Source: JAEUOS01 sp046160545
GTDB taxonomy: Bacteria; Pseudomonadota; Gammaproteobacteria; Burkholderiales; JAEUOS01
Length of the DNA stretch: 64,000 nucleotides
Reading direction: 5' to 3'
NCBI GenBank assembly: GCA_046160545.1
Contig: JBJXGS010000048.1
Coordinates: 43,212 to 107,211 of the forward strand
This document shows positions 7,840 through 16,131 of the stretch, piece by piece. The notes under the pieces were generated by a model. That model searched no databases, was not told the origin of the DNA, and saw only the letters and a program-made list of their open reading frames with translations. A program made the translations under genes and the position numbers. Every line of letters begins with the position of its first letter. Positions within the stretch are counted from its first letter, which is position 1.

Positions 7840-9009
7840 ATGAGCCAGACACGTAGTACCGACGCCTTCGCCGCACTGCGTACCAAGGTCCGTACCTTCA
7901 TCGATGAAGTCGTGATCCCGCGCGAGGACTTGAAGCGCGCGGGCGACTCCGAATGGGTAGCCGGCACCGTTGCCGATCTGCGCCGCCAGGCAGAAGCCCG
8001 CGGCCTGGGCTCGCCGCGGCTCGCCTCCGCGCTGGGCGGCATGGGTTTGTCGTGGGAGGAATGCTGCGGTGTCTTCGAGGACGCCGGGCGCAGCTTCCTC
8101 GGGCCCGGCGCACTGTTCTGTGCGCCACCTGGCCAGCCCGACGTGATGGCGCTCGACCGGCTGGCCACTCCCTACCAGCGCGCACGCTACCTGATGCCGC
8201 TCGCCAAAGGTGAGATCGGCTCGTGCTTCGCGATGACCGAACCGGCACCGGGCGTAGGCTCGGACCCGCGCATGCTCAAGGCCACCGCGCGCCGCGACGG
8301 TGACGGCTGGATCATCGACGGGCACAAATGGTTCATCTCCAACGCCAGTCACGCCAGGTTCGCCATCGTCGTCGCGCGCAGCGAGGCCGGCGTGTCCTGG
8401 TTCATCGTCGATACCGACAACCCGGGCTTTCGCGTGCTGCGCGACGTGGCGACCATGGTGCCCTTCGAGGTGAGCGGTCATGCGGAAGTGCTTCTTACCG
8501 GCTGTCGTGTCGGGCCTGAGGCGCTGGTCGGCGAGGAGGGGCGCGGCATGGAGCATTCGCAACTGCGCCTGGAAGGCGCGCGACTCTTCCATTGCATGCG
8601 TTTCATCGGCCTGGCCTCGCGCGCGATGCAGATCGCGCAGGACTACGCGGCGCGGCGCGAATCCTTCGGTGCGCGTCTGGCCGAGCATCAGATGATCCAG
8701 GCCATGGTGGCCGATGCGCACATCGACCTGTATGCCTCGCGCCTGATCGCGTTGGATGTCGCACGGCGCCTGGATGAGGGTGCATCGATTCGCCACGAGA
8801 GTTCCATGGCCAAGGTGTTCGTCTCCGAGGCCGTCAATCGGGTGGCCGATTCTGCCGTGCAGATGACGGGTGCCCTGGGAATTTCCGAAGACGTGCCGCT
8901 GTCGATGATCCTCAGGCAATTGCGACCGTTCCGGATTTTCGACGGTGCCTCGGAGGTGCATCGCGCGGCGATCGCCAAGCGCGCCTTCGCCAAGAGCCTG
9001 GCGCCTTGA
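7840..9009 (+). CDS. acyl-CoA dehydrogenase, ACAD10/11-like
   Basis: 389-residue FAD-dependent acyl-CoA dehydrogenase, introducing a 2,3 double bond in an acyl-CoA. Visible: the FAD/substrate strand CFAMTEPAPGVGSDPR, the beta-domain DGWIIDGHKWFISNA, QMTGALGISEDVPL and the C-terminal RIFDGASEVHRAAIAKRAF. At the place where medium-chain enzymes carry their catalytic Glu (in a YEGT-type motif), this protein has Asp (FDGASEVH). The same Asp occurs in the ACAD10/11 branch (DGPDEVH), so it points to that subfamily rather than to a defect. It is divergent from the phosphatase gene with 88 bases between. Its electron acceptor would be ETF, which is not in the window. Confidence 0.86.
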   Translation: MSQTRSTDAFAALRTKVRTFIDEVVIPREDLKRAGDSEWVAGTVADLRRQAEARGLGSPRLASALGGMGLSWEECCGVFEDAGRSFLGPGALFCAPPGQPDVMALDRLATPYQRARYLMPLAKGEIGSCFAMTEPAPGVGSDPRMLKATARRDGDGWIIDGHKWFISNASHARFAIVVARSEAGVSWFIVDTDNPGFRVLRDVATMVPFEVSGHAEVLLTGCRVGPEALVGEEGRGMEHSQLRLEGARLFHCMRFIGLASRAMQIAQDYAARRESFGARLAEHQMIQAMVADAHIDLYASRLIALDVARRLDEGASIRHESSMAKVFVSEAVNRVADSAVQMTGALGISEDVPLSMILRQLRPFRIFDGASEVHRAAIAKRAFAKSLAP

Positions 9010-9083
9010 TGGCCGGCAGCGCAATTATCGCGGCTGGTCGCCGCGGCTAAGAAGGCTGCGATTCACTCTGGTTTCGTCAAATA

Positions 9084-9116
9084 GAATCACCGTAACTGAG
9101 GGAGAAACAGTGATTC
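9084..9116. repeat. inverted repeat upstream of the glycan cluster
   Basis: GAATCAC at 9084-9090 and GTGATTC at 9110-9116 form a perfect 7-base dyad with a 19-base centre. It sits in the AT-richer 195-base gap before the first glycosyltransferase. It could be an operator for the cluster or chance; it has no T-run and is not terminator-like. I see no clear sigma-70 promoter in the same gap. Confidence 0.35.
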
Positions 9117-9204
9117 GGTTCGAGAGTGTTGCCGTGTTCGGGAATCCATTGCGAATGTCTCGTGATCGGGATTCGGGCCTGAGCTGCTTTCCGGTTGTCG
9201 CGCC

Positions 9205-10494
9205 GTGAGTTTTTCCGCAGACGTTGCATCGCCGTACCGCGGGCTCTTCGTCACCCCGATGATTCCACGCGATTCCCAGCAGGCGAACATCGCTGTCTTT
9301 CGCCGCCAAAGAATGCTCCTGGACGCTCTGATGTCCGCGTGTAGCACTCTCGACATCGTCTACTTTGTCAACCCACGCGAAACGCATCCGCCTCTTCGCT
9401 CCGAGCGTTATGTTGCAGACGCCCTGGTTGGCGGTTTTCGCGGGGAGGTCAATGTATGCATCTGCGAGCGCGAACCGGCCGCCTCGCAGGACTCACTCTG
9501 GCAGCGCTATCTGCGCCCGGCGAGCGGGTTGCTGCGCATGCACGATTACGCGTGCTATGCGGGAGTCGCGCAACGACAGGCGGTCGAAGGCATGCTGCGC
9601 CATCGACCCAATGTCGTTATGGCAGAAGGGCTGCAAGGCATGATCCCACTCATGCTGACGAAGATGCCATTGCCGCCGGTTTTTTTCGAATTTGACGATG
9701 TCGAACATGTCGTGTTTGCTCGGAGCATCCTGCATCCTCCAGTGTGGCGCCAAAAGTACCTGACCTACTTGCAGATTCCGGCTCTGCTCTGGGGTGAGGC
9801 GCGCGCCATCCGGGTCGCCTGCAAGGTAATGGTCTGCTCCGAACTGGACAGGCGATCCCTGCAACGAATGTTTGCGACCCGCAAGGTTGCGGTCCTGGAG
9901 AACGCGATCACATTGCCCAAGGCTCCTGCGCCTAGCGAATCCGCACGGACGCTGCTTTTCGTCGGCAGTTACGAGTACCCGCCCAATCGACTGGCTGCGG
10001 AGTTCATGCTCGACTCGGTCTGGCCCCTCATTCGAGCTGCCGAGCCTGACGCCCGGCTGATCCTCGCAGGACCGAATCCGGAACGCATCCGTCACCACGG
10101 CACAGCGCCCGACGGCGTGTCGATTCCTGGCTTTGTGGACGATCTCGATAGCCTGTACGCGTCAGCGGCGGTCGTCGTATGCCCGATCCGTTCCGGAGGT
10201 GGTACGCGTATCAAGTTGATCGAGGCTGCCGGATACGGGAAACCGATCGTCTCGACCATCATCGGCGCCGAAGGCCTGGAGTTTGCGGATGGGACCGAAA
10301 TCTTGTTGAGAGATGCGCCGGCCGACTTCGCGGCGGCCTGCGTGGCGCTGCTGCGGGACCCTCCCAAGGCGCAATTGCTGGGCGCTCGAGCGCGCACAAC
10401 CGCCTTGCGACGATTCGACCGTGCCGTTGTCGTGGAGCGCCTGCGCGGCTGGCTGGTCACGCAGGCGCAGCAGTCGATGCTGCGCGAGGCCTGA
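9205..10494 (+). CDS. GT-B fold glycosyltransferase (family 4-like)
   Basis: 429 residues. The N-terminal half starts with the strand GLFVTPMIPRDSQQANIAV typical of GT-B donors/acceptors; the C-terminal half has the nucleotide-sugar binding part: LLFVGSYEYPPNR, LILAGPNP, IPGFVDDLDSLYASAAVVVCP, then GGGTRIKLIEAAGYGKPIVST with the glutamate of the E-x7-E motif region. It would add a sugar to a lipid-linked glycan on the cytoplasmic face of the inner membrane. Start is GTG at 9205; the following residues to the first strand are few, and no strong ribosome binding site is visible. First gene of a six-gene glycan cluster. Confidence 0.82.
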   Translation: MSFSADVASPYRGLFVTPMIPRDSQQANIAVFRRQRMLLDALMSACSTLDIVYFVNPRETHPPLRSERYVADALVGGFRGEVNVCICEREPAASQDSLWQRYLRPASGLLRMHDYACYAGVAQRQAVEGMLRHRPNVVMAEGLQGMIPLMLTKMPLPPVFFEFDDVEHVVFARSILHPPVWRQKYLTYLQIPALLWGEARAIRVACKVMVCSELDRRSLQRMFATRKVAVLENAITLPKAPAPSESARTLLFVGSYEYPPNRLAAEFMLDSVWPLIRAAEPDARLILAGPNPERIRHHGTAPDGVSIPGFVDDLDSLYASAAVVVCPIRSGGGTRIKLIEAAGYGKPIVSTIIGAEGLEFADGTEILLRDAPADFAAACVALLRDPPKAQLLGARARTTALRRFDRAVVVERLRGWLVTQAQQSMLREA

Positions 10495-10586
10495 GGAATG
10501 GCTGCGTTGCCGGGCTGTGCCTCAGTACCGTGTTGGTCGCTGCAGCGTGTGCATCGACTTGCTGCCATGTGTCGGTGAATCGGGTC

Positions 10587-11573
10587 ATGCCACGCGTATC
10601 GATCATCATGGCCGTCTACAACGGTGAGCGTCATGTCGGCGAATCTCTGGACTCGCTTTCCGGTCAGTCCTTCCGAGACACCGAGATCATCGTCGTAAAC
10701 GATGGATCGACCGATGGCACGGTCGACATCGTGGAACGCCATGCCGCCCGCGATCCGCGCATTCGGCTTGTTTCGCGCCAGGCATCCGGGCGCCCGTCCT
10801 TCCCACGCAACGACGGGCTGGCCCTCTCGAAGGGTGAGTACGTCGGCTTTCTGGACCATGACGACACCAGCGATCCCGAGCGCATTTCGGTCTTGGTCAA
10901 GGCACTCGATGCCCATCCGCATTGGGTCGCCGCGTTCCACGACCTCGACCTGATCGACGAGGAGGGTGGCTCGCGCTTTTCTACATGGTTTTCGCATCTG
11001 CGCTTCGTGTCATGCTGCGCGGACCATTTTCGTGCTGTTGATGGCGAATGGCTTGAGTCGCTGCCTTCATTCCCGGTTTATGCGAGTCTGCACACGCCCG
11101 GGATGATGACGCAATCAATTCTTATCGCGAAGGACAGGTTTTCTGGTCGACTTGCCTTCGACACCGCGTATCGCATCTGCGACGACACCGATCTGTGGAT
11201 TCGCATCGCCCTGGACGGCCCGGTCGGCTTTGTCAACCGGCCCTACGGGGCCTACCGTGCGCGCGCTGGCAGCCTCATGACGCAGCGTGCCGCCTACCTG
11301 CGAGACACCGCGCACTTGCACACGATGAATTTCGAACGGGTCAAGGAACGCTTCGAAGCGGACTCGCTGCGACGCTATCGCGAGCGCATCGCCGGCCATT
11401 ATGCGAATCTTGCCTGGTATCACTACGATCGACTCGAGCCAGGCTGCGCCCGCGAGGCCTTGCGGAGTGTGCTTGCCTGGCATGCGCTGCCGGAATATCG
11501 GCGCATGCTGTGGCGCAGCTATATTCCGGTCTGGTTGCTCCGTTTCGCGCGAGCCGTGGCGCGACGCCCGTGA
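10587..11573 (+). CDS. GT-A fold family 2 glycosyltransferase, paralog 1
   Basis: 328 residues. Classical GT2 start PRVSIIMAVYNGERHV, then EIIVVNDGSTDGT and the metal-binding region GFLDHDDTSDPERI. The second half holds an unusual conserved region (MMTQSILIAKDR, ICDDTDLWIRIALDG, YRARAGSLMTQR) shared with the next gene. It is predicted to transfer an activated sugar during polysaccharide or LPS assembly. ATG at 10587 was chosen; GTG at 10569 is an alternative. Its stop overlaps the start of the paralog (TGATG), so the two are translationally coupled and arose by tandem duplication. Confidence 0.85.
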   Translation: MPRVSIIMAVYNGERHVGESLDSLSGQSFRDTEIIVVNDGSTDGTVDIVERHAARDPRIRLVSRQASGRPSFPRNDGLALSKGEYVGFLDHDDTSDPERISVLVKALDAHPHWVAAFHDLDLIDEEGGSRFSTWFSHLRFVSCCADHFRAVDGEWLESLPSFPVYASLHTPGMMTQSILIAKDRFSGRLAFDTAYRICDDTDLWIRIALDGPVGFVNRPYGAYRARAGSLMTQRAAYLRDTAHLHTMNFERVKERFEADSLRRYRERIAGHYANLAWYHYDRLEPGCAREALRSVLAWHALPEYRRMLWRSYIPVWLLRFARAVARRP

Positions 11574-12574
11574 TGTCGACTGGAGTGCCGCGCGTTTCGA
11601 TCGTAATGGCCGTCTACAACGGCGTCGCTTACATCGATGTGGCACTGGGGTCGCTGCAGCGCCAGACCCTCCCGGACCTCGAGATCATTGTCGTCGACGA
11701 CGGCTCCACGGACGACACGGTGGCGGCGGTCCGACGCCGTGCGGCAGACGATGCGCGTATCCGCCTCATCACCCGGCCCAACGCGGGCCGCCCTTCGATT
11801 CCGCGCAACGACGGCCTGGACTTGACACGCGGCAAGTTCATTGGTTTCCTCGACCACGACGACTTCAGTCACCCCGAGCGCCTAGCGGTCATGGTTGCCG
11901 CGCTGGAGGAGAACCCGCGATGGGTCGCCGCTTTCCACGACCTCGATCTGGTGAATGCTGCCGGCACGAGCCTGGGGCGCACCCTGTTGCAGACTTCCGG
12001 TTTCCGGCAGCGAGCTGCGGAGTTGCTGCTGCCACGCGTTGCGCCGCTCTTCGAACTGGCACCCGGGTTCGCGAGTTTCGCGAGCCTTTACACTGCCGGT
12101 ATGCATACCCAGTCCGTTCTGCTGGCCCGTGAACGCCTGGACTTTGATGCGCTGCGTTTCGATCCGCGATTTTCGATCTGCGACGATACCGACATGTGGA
12201 TGCGGGTGGCGGTTTCGGGCACGGTGGGATTCGTCGATTCAGTGCTCGGCAGCTATCGGCAGCATGAGGGAAGCCTCATGACAAGGCGTCGCGCCTTTCT
12301 CGAGGACACGATTAGCCTGCACGTGCACAACTATGCCCGCATGACATCCCGATTTGACGCTGCAACACTCGCGCGCTACCGCGAGCGTATCGGCGGGCAT
12401 TACGCAACACTGGGTTGGCACCACCTGAACGCCCTGGAGCCGGGGCTGGCGCGCGCGCCATTGCGCGAGGCGGTGCGCTGGTGCCCGACTGCAGAGCATC
12501 GCCGCATGCTGTTCCGTTCCTACCTGCCGAAGACCGGCCAGCGGCTGCTTCGCATGCTTCGCCGGGGTAGTTGA
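11573..12574 (+). CDS. GT-A fold family 2 glycosyltransferase, paralog 2
   Basis: 333 residues, collinear with the preceding gene: PRVSIVMAVYNGVAYI, EIIVVDDGSTDDT, GFLDHDDFSHPERL, WVAAFHDLDLVN, THTQ-like GMHTQSVLLARERL and ICDDTDMWMRVAVSG. Identity to paralog 1 is high in the catalytic half and around the ICDDTD block; the segment between (roughly residues 130-180) differs more and is slightly longer, which could alter acceptor or donor use. Likely adds a consecutive sugar of the same glycan. The ATG overlaps the upstream TGA by one base. The flippase gene follows after 58 bases. Confidence 0.85.
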   Translation: MSTGVPRVSIVMAVYNGVAYIDVALGSLQRQTLPDLEIIVVDDGSTDDTVAAVRRRAADDARIRLITRPNAGRPSIPRNDGLDLTRGKFIGFLDHDDFSHPERLAVMVAALEENPRWVAAFHDLDLVNAAGTSLGRTLLQTSGFRQRAAELLLPRVAPLFELAPGFASFASLYTAGMHTQSVLLARERLDFDALRFDPRFSICDDTDMWMRVAVSGTVGFVDSVLGSYRQHEGSLMTRRRAFLEDTISLHVHNYARMTSRFDAATLARYRERIGGHYATLGWHHLNALEPGLARAPLREAVRWCPTAEHRRMLFRSYLPKTGQRLLRMLRRGS

Positions 12575-12632
12575 GCATGCCGTTTCCGCGACCCCGTGCC
12601 GTCGCCGCCATGATCCTGTGCAGGTGCGGCGC

Positions 12633-14105
12633 ATGAGTCGCATGCGCACTGCCTTGTCGTTCGCGTTCCTGGATCGCTATGCAGGCTTCGTGGTTACCCT
12701 GGCCGCATCGCTCGTGATTGCGCGAATCCTCACACCTGCGGAGATAGGCGTCTGGTCAGTGACGGCTGGTGTGCTCGCCTATGCGTCGATGCTGCGCGAC
12801 TTTGGAGCCGGCCAGTACCTGGTCCAGTCGCCGCATCTCGATGCGGATCGCATTCGAGCAGTCTGGACCGTGCAACTCGGCATAGGCTGGGCGCTCGCCG
12901 CGATCGTGGCGGCGGCCAGCGCACCCCTCGCAGACTTTTATCGCGAACCTGTCATGCGTGAGATGCTGCTCGTGGTCGCTGCCGGTTTTGCGCTCAATCC
13001 CCTGGGTTCGTTGACGCAGGCGGCTCTGACACGTGAGTTGCGTTTCGATCGCCTTTCCCTGATCCGCTTCGTCGCCAATGCGACAGTCGCGGCGACATCG
13101 GTTCTGCTGGCGTGGCAAGGAAGCGGCCCGCTGAGCCTTGCCTGGGCCTCGTTGGCTGGCACGCTCGCCACCGTGTTGTTGTGCCTCTGCTATCGCCCGC
13201 GCGGCTGGCCATGGTTGCCTGGCCTGCGCGGTGTCCGCGACGCGATCAGCTTCGGGTCGTCCCTGACTGTGAGTTCGATCATGCTGACTTTGGTGACGAC
13301 GGCGCCCGAACTGCTCCTGGGGCGACTGCAGGGCATGGGCGCGGCCGGCCTGTACTCGCGAGCCGCCGGGCTCATCGCCATGTTCGGTCGATTGGTATCG
13401 GAAACAGTGGCCTCGGTGGCCACGCCGTGGTTCGCCGAGCGGCGTAGGAATGGTGAGGGTCTCGCAGTGCCATTTTTCGATGCGACGGCTTGCGTCACCG
13501 GACTCGGATGGCCGTTTTCCGTGGTCGTACTATTCCTCGCGCACCCGATGCTGGTGGTCCTGTTCGGTTCGCAGTGGGGGGACGCGGCTGATGCGGCCCG
13601 GATACTGGCTGTAGGCGGCGGCTTCACAATCGTCGCCGCGATGACGGGTTCAGCGCTTGTCGCCAGCGGCGCGGCCGGCACCATGCTGCGAGCCAGCCTC
13701 GCTTCGGCTGCAGAGACGCTCATTCTGCTTGGCATCGCTGCCGGCCACAGCCTCATTCTGACCTGCGCGGCTGTCACGCTTTCGACTGCCATCGGCGCGT
13801 TGATCTGGATCGAATCGGCGCGGCGTGTGGTTGGTTTTGGCTGGCCCGACTTACTGCGCAGCCTGCGTCCCAGCGCCCTGTTGACCGCAGCCGCCGGGGT
13901 TGGTCCGGCGCTTGCGACCGTGCTGTTCGGCGCGCAACCCGAACGGCCCATGCTGGCGATCGGAGTTGGCCTCACCGGCGCGCTGCTGGGATTTGTCCTG
14001 GCCCTGCGTTCTTCCGGCCACCCCTTGCATCGCGAATGGTTGCGTTGGCGGGAGGGCGGCCCGAAGAACGAGCGCGCAGCGCCGATCTCGGAAGAGCAAA
14101 AATGA
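12633..14105 (+). CDS. Wzx-like polysaccharide/oligosaccharide flippase (MOP superfamily)
   Basis: About 490 residues and twelve or more predicted membrane segments, with the N-terminal RYAGFVVTLAASLVIARILTP that is typical of the lipid-linked oligosaccharide exporters (GxWSVTAGVLAY, LRDFGAGQYLVQ). It should flip an undecaprenyl-linked repeat unit to the periplasm. The ATG at 12633 (MSRMRTALSF) was preferred; GTG at 12618 would add five residues. No Wzy polymerase or Wzz chain-length gene is in the window, so polymerisation, if any, is encoded elsewhere or the product is a single unit. Its stop overlaps the start of the methyltransferase (ATGA). Confidence 0.85.
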   Translation: MSRMRTALSFAFLDRYAGFVVTLAASLVIARILTPAEIGVWSVTAGVLAYASMLRDFGAGQYLVQSPHLDADRIRAVWTVQLGIGWALAAIVAAASAPLADFYREPVMREMLLVVAAGFALNPLGSLTQAALTRELRFDRLSLIRFVANATVAATSVLLAWQGSGPLSLAWASLAGTLATVLLCLCYRPRGWPWLPGLRGVRDAISFGSSLTVSSIMLTLVTTAPELLLGRLQGMGAAGLYSRAAGLIAMFGRLVSETVASVATPWFAERRRNGEGLAVPFFDATACVTGLGWPFSVVVLFLAHPMLVVLFGSQWGDAADAARILAVGGGFTIVAAMTGSALVASGAAGTMLRASLASAAETLILLGIAAGHSLILTCAAVTLSTAIGALIWIESARRVVGFGWPDLLRSLRPSALLTAAAGVGPALATVLFGAQPERPMLAIGVGLTGALLGFVLALRSSGHPLHREWLRWREGGPKNERAAPISEEQK

Positions 14106-15013
14106 CCTCTGCCAAGACCCGCCTGCTGCGAGCGATTCATCGTCGCTACTTCGCCTGGCGCCTGCCTGAGATGGTTGCTCCCGGCATTCAGATTGCGCTC
14201 GATTATCCTGTGACGCCGGCGACACGCTATGGCGAGGGGCGCGCCGCACACGGGCAGCTCGACAGAGTCCTCGGCTCAGGAGTGGATCGCTACCTCGACC
14301 TGCTGCGGGAACTGGCAGCGAACCGTGCCGCGCTTGCGCAGATTCCGCGGGTTGCCGGGCGTCCCGACGAACCCATGTGGGGAAACGACTACTTCACCGG
14401 GCTCGACGCAATCGCCCTCTATGGCCTCATCGGAATCAACCGTCCCGCGCGCTTTCTGGAGATCGGTTCCGGGAACTCGACGCGATTCGCGCGCCGCGCG
14501 ATGCAAGATCACGCTCTTGCGACACACATCACCTCCGTGGACCCTGCGCCGCGCGCCGAGATCGACGCCTTGTGCGACAAGGTCGTTCGCTCCCGGTGCG
14601 AAGACGCAGACCCGAGGCTGGCCGACGCGCTGGCCCCCGGAGACATTCTTTTTGTCGACAACTCGCACCGTGCTTTCCAGAACAGCGACGCGACGGTGTT
14701 TTTCCTCGAATGGTTGCCGCGAGTTCGCGCCGGCGTGCTGGTCCATATCCACGATATCTTCCTGCCCTTTGACTACCCGAGCGTCTGGGCATCCCGCTAC
14801 TACTCCGAGCAGTACCTGCTGGCAACCTGGCTTCTCGGTGGCGGCGAAGGTCTGGAGATCGTTCTTCCGGTAGCCTTTGCGGATCGGCATGCGGATCTCG
14901 GACGCTGCATTGCGGAGGACTGGGCCGGAGAGCCATTCGACGCGGCCTTTGCCCATAATCGTCGAATGACCGGTGGCTACGTCGGCACGTCGATGTGGCT
15001 GCGCAAGCGCTAA
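14102..15013 (+). CDS. class I SAM-dependent methyltransferase-like protein of the glycan cluster
   Basis: 303 residues. RFLEIGSGNSTRFARRAM is the SAM-binding glycine loop, THITSVDPAPRAEIDAL gives the acidic ribose-binding strand, and ILFVDNSHRAFQNSD followed by VLVHIHDIFLPFDYP forms the later strands of a Rossmann methyltransferase of the 'Methyltransf_24'-like kind found in polysaccharide loci. It may methylate a sugar or cap a chain. The ATG sits in the flippase stop codon. An upstream in-frame start inside the flippase gene is less likely. It is the last gene before a 140-base gap. Confidence 0.75.
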   Translation: MTSAKTRLLRAIHRRYFAWRLPEMVAPGIQIALDYPVTPATRYGEGRAAHGQLDRVLGSGVDRYLDLLRELAANRAALAQIPRVAGRPDEPMWGNDYFTGLDAIALYGLIGINRPARFLEIGSGNSTRFARRAMQDHALATHITSVDPAPRAEIDALCDKVVRSRCEDADPRLADALAPGDILFVDNSHRAFQNSDATVFFLEWLPRVRAGVLVHIHDIFLPFDYPSVWASRYYSEQYLLATWLLGGGEGLEIVLPVAFADRHADLGRCIAEDWAGEPFDAAFAHNRRMTGGYVGTSMWLRKR

Positions 15014-15057
15014 TGTCGACCGCGGCGCTGTGACTGGTGAGCGCCTGCCCTACACGG

Positions 15058-15117
15058 GTTGCACCGTCGCTAGTCGGGGTTTGTCCACGAGGCTTCGCGG
15101 TAAACTGAGTTGCACCG
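15058..15117. repeat. GTTGCACCG direct repeat pair before the UXS gene
   Basis: GTTGCACCG occurs at 15058-15066 and again at 15109-15117, 51 bases apart, in the gap before the decarboxylase gene. A TAAACT box (15101-15106) that could be a -10 element lies just before the second copy, so a protein bound to both copies could straddle the promoter. This may be chance. Confidence 0.3.
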
Positions 15118-15153
15118 ACAGACGACCGTCTTGAACGGATCCCACCCGTAGCC

Positions 15154-16131
15154 ATGCGTATCCCCGGTTCCCGCAAGCGTGTCCTCGTCACCGGTGGCGC
15201 CGGCTTCCTGGGTTCGCATCTCTGCGAGCGCCTGCTCGCCGATGGCCATGACGTCCTGTGCATCGACAACTTCTACACCGGGACCAAGGAGAACGTCGAG
15301 CATCTCCTCGACAATCCGCGCTTCGAACTCGTGCGACACGACGTGACCTTTCCGCTCTATGTGGAAGTCGACGAGATCTACAACCTGGCTTGCCCGGCAT
15401 CTCCAGTGCATTACCAGCACGATCCGGTGCAGACCACCAAGACCAGCGTGCACGGCGCAATCAACATGCTGGGGTTGGCCAAGCGGCTCAAGGCAAAGAT
15501 CCTGCAGGCTTCGACGAGCGAGGTATATGGCGATCCGGAGGTGCATCCGCAGCGCGAGGATTACTGGGGGCGCGTCAATCCAATCGGCATGCGCGCCTGT
15601 TACGACGAGGGCAAGCGCTGCGCCGAGACCCTGTTCTTCGACTACTGGCGCCAGCATGGGCTGAGAATCAAGGTCGCGCGAATCTTCAATACCTACGGGC
15701 CACGCATGCACCCGGGGGATGGGCGCGTGGTTTCGAATTTTGTTGTGCAGGCCCTGCGCGGCGAAGCGCTCACACTGTACGGGTCAGGCGAGCAGACGCG
15801 TTCTTTCTGCTACGTCGATGATCTCATCGAGGGACTGGTGCGGCTCATGGGTAGTGCCGATGATTTCACGGGGCCAGTGAATCTGGGCAACCCCACCGAA
15901 TTCACCGTCCGCGAACTGGCAGCAAAGGTCATTGCTCGCTGCGGATCCGCTTCCACCATCCACTATGGGCCGCTACCCGCGGACGACCCAGTGCAGCGCA
16001 AGCCTGATATCGCGCTTGCGAAGCGCGTGCTCGGATGGGAGGCAACCATCGGCCTGGACCTCGGGCTGCCGCGGACGATCGAATATTTCGTGGCCCGGCT
16101 TGGACGACAAGCCTCAGTTGACCGGCGGTAG
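15154..16131 (+). CDS. uxs: UDP-glucuronic acid decarboxylase (UDP-xylose synthase)
   Basis: 325-residue extended short-chain dehydrogenase that converts UDP-glucuronate to UDP-xylose through a 4-keto intermediate. NAD loop TGGAGFLGSHLCERLL; substrate/catalytic patches ASTSEVYGDPEVHPQ and the hallmark Tyr-x3-Lys in ACYDEGKRCAETLF; RIFNTYGPRMHPGDGRVVSNF and FCYVDDLIEGLVRLM are diagnostic for the UXS branch as opposed to GalE or RmlB. It suggests that the glycan made by the upstream cluster contains xylose or another pentose. Its 3' end overlaps the convergent pirin gene by 18 bases. Confidence 0.9.
   Translation: MRIPGSRKRVLVTGGAGFLGSHLCERLLADGHDVLCIDNFYTGTKENVEHLLDNPRFELVRHDVTFPLYVEVDEIYNLACPASPVHYQHDPVQTTKTSVHGAINMLGLAKRLKAKILQASTSEVYGDPEVHPQREDYWGRVNPIGMRACYDEGKRCAETLFFDYWRQHGLRIKVARIFNTYGPRMHPGDGRVVSNFVVQALRGEALTLYGSGEQTRSFCYVDDLIEGLVRLMGSADDFTGPVNLGNPTEFTVRELAAKVIARCGSASTIHYGPLPADDPVQRKPDIALAKRVLGWEATIGLDLGLPRTIEYFVARLGRQASVDRR

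Noticed and set aside
7786..9024. 412-codon minus-strand open frame opposite the acyl-CoA dehydrogenase
   Set aside because: Shadow of a strongly supported gene; His/Arg/Gly-rich without motifs.
9010..9204. Possible mobile element or tRNA remnant in the AT-richer gap
   Set aside because: No cloverleaf, target duplication or transposase sequence is visible; only a short dyad remains.
9025..9387. 120-codon minus-strand frame spanning the gap before the glycan cluster
   Set aside because: Runs into the glycosyltransferase gene on the other strand, has no ribosome site and no family likeness.
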